A program made the position numbers and the translations under genes. The notes below the pieces were generated by a model. It was not told the DNA's origin. It searched no databases and saw nothing but the letters and a program-made list of their open reading frames with translations. From contig NZ_BBDO01000001.1 in assembly GCF_001316285.1 (NCBI RefSeq), positions 248,001 to 312,000 on the forward strand: 64,000 nt of DNA, in the 5' to 3' direction. This DNA comes from Vulcanisaeta sp. JCM 16161. GTDB lineage: Archaea; Thermoproteota; Thermoprotei; Thermoproteales; Thermocladiaceae. Below, one piece after another: positions 29,953 to 40,079 of the stretch. How positions within the stretch are numbered: position 1 is the stretch's first letter; each line of letters opens with the position of its first letter.

Positions 29953-30469
29953 TTATTCAATTTCAATCACCTCACCGAATTTATAGTCCTTCTTTAAAAC
30001 CCAGTACCAGGCCTTATCACTAACCCAGACCCTTGTTGCGCCCAATTCCCTTAGCCTATTAATTATTCTTGTAAGAACCCCCTCAAAGAATCCATCCTTA
30101 TCATAGACAATTACTGCATCCTCAGTCATGTCCAGGTAAAGCGGCGAGAACCTCCCAGCCTCCTCCCTAGTCTTTATTAATGGGGATAGGGTAATGGCAT
30201 AGCTCTATCCATTAACTCGTCAAGCAATGGCTGAATCTCGTCCTCAGCCCTCTCAAACATTTTAATCCTGTCATACATGGGCTTCGGTAATTCCTCGAAA
30301 ACCACCAGCATATCAATATCACTATCCATACGTGGATTACCCCTTGCAACACTACCATAAACCACAAGTGAGACTAAGTTATCACCGTATAACCTAATTA
30401 ATGAATTAAGTAGGTTCTGAACAACGGCCCTATAGGCTCCCTAATGAAATCAAGGCCCTTCTTAAACAT
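29953..30469 (-). CDS. MNT-type nucleotidyltransferase domain protein, two frame breaks
   Basis: The middle piece VVYGSVARGNPRMDSDIDMLVVFEE has the GS-x-DxD nucleotidyltransferase motif. The N-terminal MFKKGLDFIREP and C-terminal EDAVIVYDKDGFFEGVLTRIINRLRELGATRVW...GEVIEIE lie in other frames (breaks near 30400 and 30185). The whole is about 170 residues. It precedes the HEPN gene by 7 bases; together they form a HEPN/MNT module, in which the MNT protein often inactivates its partner by AMP transfer. Confidence 0.75.
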
Positions 30470-30535
30470 GATAATTAAACCCATATAATTCATTTAATGA
30501 AATAATTTAATCTTAACGCCCTAACCAGGCAGGAG

Positions 30536-30793
30536 CTATAGGGATCTGTAAACATCCCTACCCTTATCCGTAATACGTATTATTGTTGAGTAACCAACTA
30601 TCTCAAGCCTAATTAAGCCCAGGTCCTCAAGTCTATATAGTACATCCATGACATCATTAATATTAAAACCAGCGATCTTAAAGCGTTCAGAAACCTCCTC
30701 GAGCTTAACACTATCCTGACCCTTCCTATCACAGGCATCACCGATAATCCTCAAGACCGTTCTCTCCCTATCGCCCAACTCTGTAGACATCAT
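30536..30793 (-). CDS. Small winged-helix DNA-binding protein
   Basis: 85 residues, one domain: ERTVLRIIGDACDRKGQDSVKLEEVSERF, DVLYRLEDLGLIRLEIVGYSTIIRITDKGRDVY. This is the helix-turn-helix plus wing layout of small archaeal transcription regulators. No partner gene is evident; it sits alone beside a 166-base A/T-rich gap that contains the aldo/keto reductase promoter. Confidence 0.65.
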   Translation of the reverse strand: MMSTELGDRERTVLRIIGDACDRKGQDSVKLEEVSERFKIAGFNINDVMDVLYRLEDLGLIRLEIVGYSTIIRITDKGRDVYRSL

Positions 30794-30959
30794 TTTACTT
30801 ATTATACAACTTGTTAATAAGGATTTTTATATTTAGATTAATTTAATTCAATATATATGTTTAATGGTGAATAATATTAAATTAATGCGGTAATTCAGTA
30901 TAAGGACTAATTCATTAGGTCTTCGGCATAACCCTTATAAGCTTCATGGATATGCTTTC

Positions 30960-31808
30960 ATGATACTCATGCCATTAAATCGGGATACTAAGTACGTAAA
31001 ATCAATAAACGGCAGGGTTTCCGTAATTGGAATGGGCACGTGGGGCATCGGTGGAGGTTTCTGGTCACCTGATTACTCAAATGACGAGGGTTGGGTCAGG
31101 GCATTAAGAAGGGGTATTGAGTTGGGCATGACGCTTATTGATACGGCCGAGATGTATGGTGGTGGGCATTCGGAGGAACTCGTTGGTAGAGCAATAAGGG
31201 GCTTTCCAAGGGAGGAGCTCTTCATAATCACTAAGGTTTGGCCGAACCATGCCCGTTATGATGATGTTCTCAAGTCTGCCAGGGCGAGTAGGGAGAGGCT
31301 AGGCACGTACATAGATTTATACCTGCTTCACTGGCCTGCCACTGATGTGCCGATTTGCGAGACCATGAGGGCCTTTGAGAGGTTAATTGATGATGGCGTG
31401 GTCAGGTTCGTCGGCTTGAGTAATTTTGATGTTGATGGTATTGAGAGGGCTAGGCAGTGCTTTAGTAAGTATGACATTGCCGCGGTGGAGAATAGGTATA
31501 GCCTTCTTCATAGGATTGATGAGGCGTCTGTGATACCATACGCGCAGAGGAATGGCATGCTCTACCTGGCGTATACACCGCTTGAGAAGGGCGAGTTCGC
31601 CAGTAATGAGTTCTTAAGGAGTATTGGTAGGAAGTACGGTAAGACTGCAATACAGGTTGTGCTTAATTGGTACATAGGCATTGATAACCTCGTGCCAATA
31701 CCAAAGGCCGGTAGGATTGAGCATGTTGAGGAGAATGCTGGCGCGATGGGTTGGAGGTTAAGTAAGGAGGATTGGGATGCAATAAGTAATCACTTCCGTA
31801 GGGCTTGA
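30960..31808 (+). CDS. Aldo/keto reductase
   Basis: 282 residues, a TIM-barrel NADPH enzyme. The catalytic tetrad can be read: Asp and Tyr in LIDTAEMYGGGHSEELVG (near residue 60), Lys in FIITKVWPNHA, His in LYLLHWP. VRFVGLSNFDVDGIERA and IPIPKAGRIEHVEEN-like cofactor motifs follow. The substrate is unknown. A TATA-like cttataag is at about 30930-30938, which supports ATG 30960. It overlaps the next gene by a few bases. Confidence 0.92.
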   Translation: MILMPLNRDTKYVKSINGRVSVIGMGTWGIGGGFWSPDYSNDEGWVRALRRGIELGMTLIDTAEMYGGGHSEELVGRAIRGFPREELFIITKVWPNHARYDDVLKSARASRERLGTYIDLYLLHWPATDVPICETMRAFERLIDDGVVRFVGLSNFDVDGIERARQCFSKYDIAAVENRYSLLHRIDEASVIPYAQRNGMLYLAYTPLEKGEFASNEFLRSIGRKYGKTAIQVVLNWYIGIDNLVPIPKAGRIEHVEENAGAMGWRLSKEDWDAISNHFRRA

Positions 31809-31810
31809 TA

Positions 31811-32548
31811 ATGAGAAACCTAAAAATTACTAGATACTTAGGAGTAGTATCATTGTTACTACTAACCGTAGGTTTAATACTGCTGGTGATACCGCCAGGT
31901 CAGGGAGAATTCATCACCTACACATGCATGAACGGTGAGTTAAGGGGTAACACGACCTGCGTATTTCCCCAGGCAGTTAGGATTAACAATTACGTGGTTG
32001 GTGATGCCCTAGTGTCGGTAAATTATGGACAACCTGAGAGGTTAATTAACGGTTCGATAATTGCTCATGAAGTCATGTTTATACCGGTAATAAATTACGT
32101 TAAGGTTTTTAATCAAACGCAGGTCATGTTCAATATCTATAACCCAACGAGTAAGTGGGTTAACATTACGTTACCCGGTTCATGCATTCTCACGGTAAAT
32201 GCAACGATACTCGGTAGTGGGTATGTGTCAATTACGGTGGTGAGTGACGGAAGGGTAATTGCTTATACACCATATACGTACTCACTGTTCACATCTACAT
32301 ATGCCAATGACAGTATTGACCTACTGATAAAGCCCGCAGTCCCATTATCATGCCCCTGCATAAACACGATAGTTAACGTGGTATTAAATGGTACATGCAT
32401 TGAACGTAGTAACGCATTCATAACATCAACAGCACGTGTCAGCGTCAGTAATACCATTAATACCCCCTACAGGACCTATGCATTGATGCTTCTGCTAATC
32501 TCTCTGGTTATAATCGCAATTTCAATAGTCCCTGGAATTAGGCGGTAA
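31811..32548 (+). CDS. Hypothetical membrane-anchored extracytoplasmic protein
   Basis: About 245 residues: an N-terminal signal-anchor helix (residues 11-30), an extracytoplasmic domain with several NxS/T sites and four or five Cys that may pair (TCMNGEL, GNTTCVF, CPCINT, GTCIE), and a C-terminal membrane helix with a short RR end. ATG 31811 follows the aldo/keto reductase stop without a gap. I do not recognise the family. Confidence 0.6.
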   Translation: MRNLKITRYLGVVSLLLLTVGLILLVIPPGQGEFITYTCMNGELRGNTTCVFPQAVRINNYVVGDALVSVNYGQPERLINGSIIAHEVMFIPVINYVKVFNQTQVMFNIYNPTSKWVNITLPGSCILTVNATILGSGYVSITVVSDGRVIAYTPYTYSLFTSTYANDSIDLLIKPAVPLSCPCINTIVNVVLNGTCIERSNAFITSTARVSVSNTINTPYRTYALMLLLISLVIIAISIVPGIRR

Positions 32549-32595
32549 ATTCATGGGGCATAAAGCATTTATAATTTTACTAATAGGCAAGGTTG

Positions 32596-32733
32596 ATGCC
32601 GGGAATTAACGAGATCGTCCAGGAGGAGGCAAAGAAGATTGTGAATAAGTACCTTGAGCAGGTAAATGAGAGAATAAATAAGGCTAGGGAGGAGTTGCTG
32701 AAGAAGGTTGAGGAGATAAAGAACCTTAAATAA
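32596..32733 (+). CDS. 45-residue coiled-coil protein next to the ATPase genes
   Basis: The peptide starts MPGINEIVQEEAKKIVNK and ends EELLKKVEEIKNLK; it is one continuous amphipathic helix with heptad-like spacing. A TATA-like catttataatttt lies 20-30 bases before ATG 32596, so it is probably expressed leaderless. It converges on and overlaps by 8 bases the V/A-ATPase subunit C gene. The charge pattern recalls peripheral-stalk subunits (H/G type). That assignment is inference. Confidence 0.55.
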   Translation: MPGINEIVQEEAKKIVNKYLEQVNERINKAREELLKKVEEIKNLK

Positions 32734-33795
32734 CTGGGCCATATAGCTTAACCACAAAATCCCTCGGTATACCCTCCAGGAAAGCATTCAGTAACGCAAT
32801 GACTAAGTCACTCTCAACAAACTTAAAGTGTACCGCAGCCAAGGCAGCACCTGGTGAAAACTCTGTAAATAGCGATATCATTGATTCCTCAAGATCCTTA
32901 GCAAACCTGTAACTGAATGGACCGAGGTATTGAACCAATAACCTAAGGTCCGATGAACCCGCGACCTTAATTAATTGATCTACCGATGGGAATACGGAGC
33001 TACCTCCTCAAGAATTCTCGTGGGTGACTCACCATATATCTTCACAGCAGTGCTGAATACAGCACCTGAACGTATTGCCAATTCATTAATTAATTCCTGC
33101 GACACACCCCACAACCTGCCTCTTAATATAACGTTAAGGTTGTAAAAGTCAACAAGCTCCTTAATGAACTTATTAACCGAATAATCAATCCTAGCCAAAC
33201 GCATTAGATATTCTATAAATGCCTTATCAATGAGTGTGTCGATGAGCATCACGTTGTATTGAGGATATTGCTTACTAATCTTTAGGAAGCTATCAAGTGC
33301 TGAACCGGCTGGGTGTTGGATCTCCATCAACTTATTACGTAAATCCTCAACATCCCTAACACTCATCATTGCGGCCAAAACATGCCTCCTACCAAGCTCC
33401 TCCTCAATTGTCACATTAACCAAACCCTCTATTGATCCGCCACCCTCCAACCCCCTCACTAGTGACTTGGCGATTACCTTAACATTCTCGAGCTCGAACC
33501 TCATTAGGTATGACTTAAGGACAGTGGATGCCGGTGATGGAACTGACGACGCCAACGAACTTATAGACCTAATAACGTGGGACCTAACCTCATTAGTTAC
33601 TTGAGCCTCATCAATAATCTTGCCCAACCTCTCAAGGACCTCTCCATACTCAGTACCCTTCAGTACGTTAACGGCATCATCAATGGTCTGGGCCAGTATT
33701 AAGGCGTTTAACTTATCCTTACTTAGGTATCGAGCCCTCAATCCCCTAACCCTAGGGCCAAGCGCGGTTAATTTAATTACGTAATTACTCGACAT
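32726..33795 (-). CDS. atpC: V/A-type ATP synthase subunit C, one frame break
   Basis: About 356 residues of the V-ATPase d/C subunit: LRARYLSKDKLNALILAQTIDDAVNVLKGTEYG at the N-terminus, repeated helical hairpins (NVKVIAKSLVRGLEGG, FYNLNVILRGRLWG), then after a break near 32985, YLGPFSYRFAKDLEESMISLF. Subunit C links the central rotor stalk to the membrane ring. A coiled-coil stalk gene lies 5 bases upstream. Confidence 0.85.
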
Positions 33796-33800
33796 TCCCC

Positions 33801-34118
33801 TTACTCACCAATTAATGCCCTAATGACTTCGTCAACGGTTTTATCAATAGCGTTATTAACCCTCCTCCTAAACTCCTCAACCTCCTTACGTAACTGCTCC
33901 GAGTACTTACTCACCTCATTCTCAACCTCCCTAGACCTGTTCTCCCTATACTCATTAATAATCCTCTTTATGTACTCCTCAACCTCACTCTGCACCTTAA
34001 CCCTAACCTCATTTATCAACCTAGCAATCTCAGCATCACTACTATCTCTCAACTTATACACCTCATCAACCTTACTATCAACCTTCCTAAGAATCTCATA
34101 AAGTCGTTCTAGGGACAC
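33801..34118 (-). CDS. Coiled-coil peripheral-stalk-like subunit of the V/A-ATPase
   Basis: The GTG start at 34118 gives about 105 residues (MSLERLYEILRKVDSKVDEVYKL...), nearly all helix and very charged: EVEEYIKRIINEYRENRSREVENEV, QLRKEVEEFRRRVNNAIDKTVDEV. This pattern and the position just before atpC fit a stalk subunit (H/G or the N-terminal half of E). A longer reading from 34178 is possible but overlaps the promoter area. Confidence 0.6.
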   Translation of the reverse strand: MSLERLYEILRKVDSKVDEVYKLRDSSDAEIARLINEVRVKVQSEVEEYIKRIINEYRENRSREVENEVSKYSEQLRKEVEEFRRRVNNAIDKTVDEVIRALIGE

Positions 34119-34253
34119 GATAAGGGTATTATGATGTAGACTTAAAAATATTATTGCATCATGACCGATAGGCACCACGGCTCGATAGGCGATTCGCCAT
34201 AATGATAAATAATGATAAATACCTTAAAAAAATACTCACTGGAATTCGGCTCG

Positions 34254-34679
34254 ATGGACACTAAGGATGTTGTGAAGGCCTTTAGGCTGGTGAGCATTGT
34301 GCTATATGTAGTGATCATAATCATAACCGTAGTCCTGGGTGGTGTGGCGTTATACCTCGCGGTCAGGGATATCGCGTCATTAATGCCCTTAACATCGATA
34401 TCCGACGTAAAAATACTGAGCGCCTTATCCGCGGTATTCCTGGTGGTTATAGCCCTGGAGTTCGTGGATATGTTTCTCGAGTACATAAGGACAGGTACGG
34501 TGGTTGTCGACTTGGTGCTTGCCGTAGTACTTACGGCAATCTCAAGGGAATTACTACTCTATATTGCCTCGCCAGGGGCTTCCTTCAACTATGGAATATT
34601 ACTGGTTGCAAGTATATTGGTCCTCGCATTGGCGTATTGGTTGGTCAGTAAGGCGAAGGTAGCGTCACATGTTGGTTAG
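34254..34679 (+). CDS. PsiE-like membrane protein
   Basis: About 141 residues from ATG 34254 with four membrane helices (residues about 10-38, 55-76, 84-100 and 112-133). VIALEFVDMFLEYIRTGTVVVDLVLAVVLTAISRELLLYI matches the phosphate-starvation-inducible PsiE family. An earlier ATG at 34212 would overlap the TATA-like ttaaaaaaatac, so 34254 is preferred. The function is not known. Its end overlaps the siroheme decarboxylase stop by 15 bases. Confidence 0.75.
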   Translation: MDTKDVVKAFRLVSIVLYVVIIIITVVLGGVALYLAVRDIASLMPLTSISDVKILSALSAVFLVVIALEFVDMFLEYIRTGTVVVDLVLAVVLTAISRELLLYIASPGASFNYGILLVASILVLALAYWLVSKAKVASHVG

Positions 34680-35651
34680 TTCCAGCCTCCTCGACATTTC
34701 AGGCAATAAATTTCTAGTACTATATAGTATCTCGTACCCATTAATGCCTAGTCTCCTCATTATGCCGCTTATGGCATTCTCAAGCACGTCCTTATTAATA
34801 CCGTGTATCATGAAGTAGCAGTTATACGGCCATGAGCCAGGGTGACCTCCCTAAGCACCACATGCGTTGTTTCCTCAATTAAAGCAGCCCTCTCGCAAAT
34901 TTCAGGTGTTGCCTTAAAGACTACCATGGCATTCTCCCTAAACCCCACCTTCTCCGAGTCCAGCGTTGCGTAAAAGTCCCTAATTATGCCGGCCCTCATC
35001 AAGTTACTAATTAGGTTTCCCAACTCATCAACGCCAACACCTGCCAAATTAGCTATTTCATTAAAGGGCTCCTTCTCAATACTTATTGATCTCAATTTCC
35101 TGAAAAACTCCATTGGAAGTCCCGTTGATTCTATGGATGGAACACTAAGTGGTAATATCATTGATTTCGTTCGGGATATCCCATTAATTAGGTCGAACTT
35201 AACATCTATCTTGTAGGTCCTCAATGCCGTTAAGATTACGAAGTCGTTAATGCCAAACCTAGACAGTGTACTGGAGACCTTCATTACTAACTCCTCCTTA
35301 CTCCTGTCCTTAGTGACAAACCATATATTATACCGAGAATGCTCCCTGAGAAAATTATGCGAGACCTGTGGGTCGGAGTTATTGCCTTAGCAACGTCATT
35401 AATCAACTCACTCGGTGTATTAACACCAATCAATGCCGAGACTAACCCCCTCGATCTATAGTTCACGAGGCGCCGATTCTCTTAATCACGCCATTACCCA
35501 CCAGGTTCCTCGTCTCTCTCAGCACCCAATCCTCATCCTCACCGAGTCTCCTGCCTATATCCAGAAACGGCCTTCTGGTTATTGGAAAATTATACTGAAG
35601 TTCCATCAACAATGCCTTCCTCTTATCATCAAGCTCCACAGGAAGCATCAA
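34665..35651 (-). CDS. Siroheme decarboxylase, AhbA/AhbB-like domains fused, three frame breaks
   Basis: Rebuilt length is about 328 residues, twice a single Ahb subunit. Domain 1: an Lrp-like HTH (LDDKRKALLMELQYNFPITRRPFLDIGRRLGEDEDWVL) then HNFLREHSRYNIWFV, which carries the conserved His. Domain 2: HTH (FNEIANLAGVGVDELGNLISNLMRAGII), VGFRENAMVVF and YNCYFMIHGINKDVLENAI. Breaks occur near 35462, 35370 and 34840. The enzyme removes acetate carboxyls from siroheme to make 12,18-didecarboxysiroheme on the alternative heme route. It fits hemA/hemL and the siroheme-using DsrB in this window. Confidence 0.75.
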
Positions 35652-35731
35652 TGATTCTACTTAAAAAGGGATTCGCGTTTAATCCTCAGTGAATAACTGT
35701 TATAAAGCTTTATATTTAAAATGCGCATTGT

Positions 35732-36078
35732 ATGGAGGAGTATGATTTACGCATCATAAGGGCACTTGTCGATTTAGTAAGTAAGAGCAGGGGTAAGAGG
35801 GTTACGATTAAGGCAAGGTCATTACTGAAGTTTGCAGGACTTAATGATAAGCACTCGGACATCCTAAAGACGGCCAAGGTCCTTGGTAAATTGGCGAGCA
35901 ATGGTTACGTTAGGGTTGAGAGCACGAAACCGGTTAAGACAAGGTCCAGGGTTCTTAGGTACATAATTACTGAGAGCATGGAATTATGGAAGATGGCTAA
36001 GGAGAATCCCAATGACGCGTTAACATCTTGCTGAAGAGGTTAAGGGATTTAAGTAATTACGGTGAGACCCAGGCTTAG
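35732..36078 (+). CDS. Small conserved archaeal protein, HTH-like, one frame break
   Basis: The N-terminal 95 residues (MEEYDLRIIRALVDLVSKSRGKR, then LNDKHSDILKTAKVLGKLASNGYVRVES) look like a winged helix. The frame ends at DALTSC, while the next frame gives NILLKRLRDLSNYGETQA to TAG 36076, so the break is near 36025. About 115 residues in all. Its function is unknown; it precedes the methyltransferase gene by 6 bases. Confidence 0.6.
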
Positions 36079-36084
36079 GCTTGA

Positions 36085-37304
36085 ATGGCGAGCAGCACGA
36101 CCGTGAGGAAGGAGGTAGAAATCGTTAAGGGGCATAGGCTTGATTATCAATTATACAAGTACCTCCTACAATACTTCTCAGAAGGTGAGTTGGAAAGATT
36201 CTTTGAAAGCATTAGGAAACCACCGAGTAGGTATTACGTAAGGGTCAACACACTAAGGGTAAGCCCTGAGGAATTAATGAGGTCGTTACGTGAGAGGTCC
36301 ATAGATGTCTACCCAGATGAGTACTTACCTGAGGCGTTATGGTTCCCCGTTAAAGGACCTAATAGGGTACCATCAGCACGTAAGTACGTACTTGCTGATA
36401 AGAGGCTGCCGAGAGCGTTTACGTGGGCGCCAACCTATACATACCTGGTGTGGTAAGGATGGATGAGGAGGTTAGGAAGGGTGATGAGGTTAATGTCATA
36501 GCTCCAAACGGCGAGGTTATGGCATTTGGTATATCCGAGGTTGATAGTGATGAAATCAGAAGTACTAGGCGCGGCATTGCCGTTAAAACCCTAGTCAGTG
36601 TGTATGAGATGCCCAAGGTCAGGGAAATGAGGGAGTACGAACAAGGCCTCTTCTACGACCAGAGCCTGCCAGCCCAGTGGGTTGGCCGCGTGATTGACCC
36701 GAGGCCTAATGAGGTTATTGTTGACATGAATGCGGCACCCGGCGGTAAGACAAGCCACATTATACAGTTAAGTGAGGGTAAGGCGGTCGTTCACGCATTT
36801 GATAGGAGTGAGGGTAAGGTTAGGGAGTTAATTGAGGTATTGAGTAGGCTTGGCATGGATGGTCTCTATAGGGTTGAGGTTAGGGATACGAGGTACCTAG
36901 ATGTTGATAGGCCCGACCTCGTTAATTCCGTTGATAAAGTTCTCATAGACCCACCCTGTACGGATATGGGTGTTAGGCCTAGGCTTTTTGATGTAAAGAC
37001 TATGGATCTCGTAATTTCTATGTCGAATTACCAGAGACAGTTCATTAAGGTCGCGTGGAAACTATTAAAGCCCGGCGGTGTCTTAGTTTACTCAACATGT
37101 ACAATACCGCCGCTTGAGAATGAGGATAACATAGCCTACGCTGAGAGCCTCGGCTTCGAGGTTGTTAATATAAGTGTTCCCAATGCCTCTGGTGGATTGA
37201 TTAGTAAGTACAGGGATTCGGTCGTTAGATTTTACCCTCATATACATGACACGCCAGGTTTCTTCATAGCCAAACTTAGGAAGCCCGATCAAAGGCGTCA
37301 ATGA
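36085..37304 (+). CDS. RNA (cytosine-5-) methyltransferase, NOL1/NOP2/Sun family with PUA domain, one frame break
   Basis: About 406 residues. N-terminal RRM-like part (YYVRVNTLRVSPEELMRSL), PUA domain (GANLYIPGVVRMDEEVRKGDEVNVIAPNGEVMAFG), then the SAM fold: VDMNAAPGGKTSHI for SAM, IDPPCTD and YSTCT with the two Cys of the m5C mechanism. The PUA plus Sun layout is that of NSUN6-like archaeal enzymes acting on tRNA. The frame breaks near 36425: the addition of one G in tttacgtgggcgcc gives TVGANLYIPG. The C-terminus overlaps the convergent YbaK gene by 29 bases. Confidence 0.85.
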
Positions 37305-37736
37305 ATACAGGCCTTAATAGGTTTACAAGGTCCTTAGTGTTGACCCTTATTAGTGTGTTCCTAGACCCACCACCGCATAGTACGTAGTCATTCTCCAGTA
37401 TTGATGGTCCATAATAACCCTAAGCGACAAGACCTTACTGTTAAGCGGAGTCACAGCACCAACATCAACACCCAATACCTGCCTAACCTCCCTAACCTTA
37501 GCCATCATGACGGGCTTACCCAACGCCTTAGACAACCTGTCAAAGTTAATGACCTTATCGCCCCTAACAATCGCAACCAAGTACTCGTCATTGGCCTTAA
37601 GTAATAACGTCTTCACAATCCTACCCATGGGTTCACCACTCTCCCTAGACGCCGCCTCCACGGTCTCAACTCCACGGTCAAACTCCAGAACATCCACGGT
37701 CAAACCCATAATGGTCTCTCTACGTACCTTAACCAC
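37276..37736 (-). CDS. YbaK/ProX-type aminoacyl-tRNA deacylase, one frame break
   Basis: About 153 residues: VETVEAASRESGEPMGRIVKTLLLKANDEYLVAIVRGDKVINFDRLSKALGKPVMMA is the family core with the conserved Lys. The last part is one frame over: DYVLCGGGSRNTLIRVNTKDLVNLLRP, the usual GGGS...L end, to TAA 37276. Break near 37400. It hydrolyses mischarged tRNA or acts as a homologue of a synthetase editing domain. Divergent from galK, with a palindrome between them. Confidence 0.85.
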
Positions 37737-37763
37737 AGTACTTAATCAATTATTTGCCTTATT

Positions 37764-37784
37764 AATCCTTTAATATAAAGGATT
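37764..37784. promoter_or_regulatory. Perfect 21-base palindrome overlapping the galK promoter
   Basis: aatccttta-ata-taaaggatt: two 9-base arms, perfect inverted repeats, with a 3-base centre. It lies 27 bases after the ybaK start and 22 bases before galK ATG 37806, and its right half contains the likely galK TATA box (aatataaagg). An operator that blocks or recruits TBP at the galactose operon is plausible. A palindrome formed by TATA elements on both strands is an alternative. Confidence 0.6.
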
Positions 37785-37805
37785 GTATAAGGCGCCTTAA
37801 TAATC

Positions 37806-39061
37806 ATGGCCGTAGATATAGTCACTAGGGAGTTTAGGGAATTCTTTAATGAAGAACCGACCCTGGTAACCTCAGCACCAGGTAGGTTAGACTTCCTGAA
37901 TACGCACCAGGACTATAAAGGGCTGCCGGTGGTTGCCGTGGGTATAAACCTAAGGACCTATGTCGCCATTTCCAGGTCTGAGAATGAATTCGTGGTAGCC
38001 TCGGGTAATTTAAGAGATGATAATGCGAAGTATGTCGATAAGTTCCCATTAAGTGGGTTAAGGCTGGTTGGTGGTAAGTGGTTTGGTGATTACATTAGGG
38101 CTCTTGTAATGGCGTTCATGAGACACGGCTATGCAGTAAGTCCCTTTAAGGCATGGATACGTAGTAATGTGCCAATAGCCTCGGGGCTTGGGAGCAGTGG
38201 GACGCTATTGGTAGCAATGGCGTCGGCGATTAGCGTTATTAATGGGCTTAACCTCGATAGGAAGACCATAGCGGAGCTTGCCTATGAGGCTGAGCATGAC
38301 ATCATGGGTATACCCTGTGGTAGGCTTGATCAATATGCGGCTGCCTTCGGCGACATAGTCGTCATAGAGACCAAGCCTCCTTATAATGTTGAGGTTCTGC
38401 CACGACTTAATGGGGTATTCCTAGTCGTGGATACGGGCATTAGGCATAGTACTGCGGATATACATCCTAAGCGACAGCAGGAGATTGATGAGGGGCTTAG
38501 TAAATTACTTAATATGAACATACCAGAGAGCCTAAGGAGTAAGCTTGGCATTCATTATTGGGAGGTTCATTGGGATGAGATAAGGGAGGACGAAATAGGG
38601 CGATTTATTGAGGGATTAGATGATACGTCTAGAAGGAGGATATTATATACGTTAAGGGCTAATGAAAGCACGAAACTGGCGTTGAGGATTATTAAGGGAA
38701 AGAGCATTGATATTAGGGATTTAACGAGAATACTTAACCTAAGTCGTGCTGAGGTGGATAGCTTAATTTCCCGTTATGACTGGAAAGAGGCCTTAATTGG
38801 TAGGGTCATGACCATCAACATAAGTTGCTCAGTGAGTATTATGATGTTAGTTTGCCCATAATAGATGAGTTGGTTAATTTTCTGATAAGTGAGGGTGCTT
38901 ATGGAGCTAAATTGTCCGGGGCAGGTTTAGGTGGTTCGGTCATCGCGCTCGTTAGGGATGAGACTACGGCCAAGGAAATATTGAGTAAGGTCTTAAGCAG
39001 GGGTTTGGCCCCAAGGGGTTGGGTCGTTAGTATAGATAGAGGGGTGATGGTACATGGTTAA
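37806..39061 (+). CDS. galK: Galactokinase, one frame break
   Basis: GHMP kinase of about 418 residues. SAPGRLDFLNTHQDYKGLPVV near residue 22 is the galactokinase substrate motif, VPIASGLGSSGTLLVAMASA near 125 the ATP loop, and AKLSGAGLGGSVIALV near 362 the C-terminal GHMP motif. The frame breaks near 38815 between LIGRVMTINI and LLSEYYDVSLPIIDELV. It phosphorylates galactose at C1. Its end overlaps galT by 8 bases, so the two are cotranslated. Confidence 0.92.
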
Positions 39062-40032
39062 CAGACCCGTCATGGAGCTCAGGTGGGACCCAACACTTAG
39101 GGAGTGGGTTTTAGTGTCAAACGTTAGGCGTTTTAGGCCATGGCAACCAAGTAATTACTGCCCATTCTGCCCCGGAAACCCAGAGACCGGCTATGGGTGG
39201 AGCCCTAATACTTGAGAATAGGTACCCAATGCTCATGGAGAACCCACCCGAACCCACTAATCACTGGTTTTATAGGACGGGCAAATCGGTGGGTAAGTGC
39301 TACGTTGTTATTGAAACCCCCGAGCATAGTATTGACGATATTAGTGACCTACCCATTGATCAAATTGAGTATGTGCTGAGCATGATAATTAATAAGGTGA
39401 GGGAGGAGTTGAGTAAGGATTATGCGCATTACTTCCTTTGGTTTAGGAATAAGGGTAGGGAAATAGGGGTATCGTTAACGCACCCCCACAGTCAAATATA
39501 TGTGTTACCATTCACGCCAAGTAGAGTAGAAAGGGAACTCAATAGCGCCAGGGAGTACTTCAACGACTATGGCAGGTGCTTGTTTTGCGACATATTGAGT
39601 GCTGAGCTCAGGGATGGCGTAAGGTTAATCCACGGTAATGATTATTGGGTCTCATTCATGCCCTTCTACTCGCATTGGCCCTTTGAGGTTCACATATACC
39701 CAAGGAGGCATGTACAGTTAATTACGGAGCTTACTAAGGAGGAGGTTAGGGGCTTGGCCGAGATCCTTAGGGTATCCCTATGCGGATTAAAGCATGTGTT
39801 TAGTAAACCAATGCCATACATATTGGTGATGCACCAGGCGCCATTAAGGGGTAGTTACCCATATTATCACCTGCACATTGAGGTCTATGGCATATTGAGG
39901 GAGGAGGATAAGGTTAAGTACGCGGCTGGTATGGAGACTGGTGGTGGTAATTTCACGTATGACTCGGTACCCGAGGAAAATGCGCAAAGGATTAGGGATT
40001 CGGTGATGAGGAATTGTATTCATAATGGTTAG
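39054..40032 (+). CDS. galT: Galactose-1-phosphate uridylyltransferase, one frame break
   Basis: About 325 residues from ATG 39054: MELRWDPTLREWVLVSNVRRFRPWQPSNYCPFCPGNPET has the CxxC zinc site. After a break near 39200 come the catalytic HPH (SLTHPHSQIY, near residue 143) and CLFCDI, then YHLHIEVYG. It swaps UMP between UDP-glucose and galactose-1-phosphate. With GalK it forms the core of the Leloir pathway; GalE is not in the window. Confidence 0.93.
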
Positions 40033-40079
40033 TAATTAGCTGCGTTAGGTTTTTATTGAATTCCATCTTCTACGGTTCA

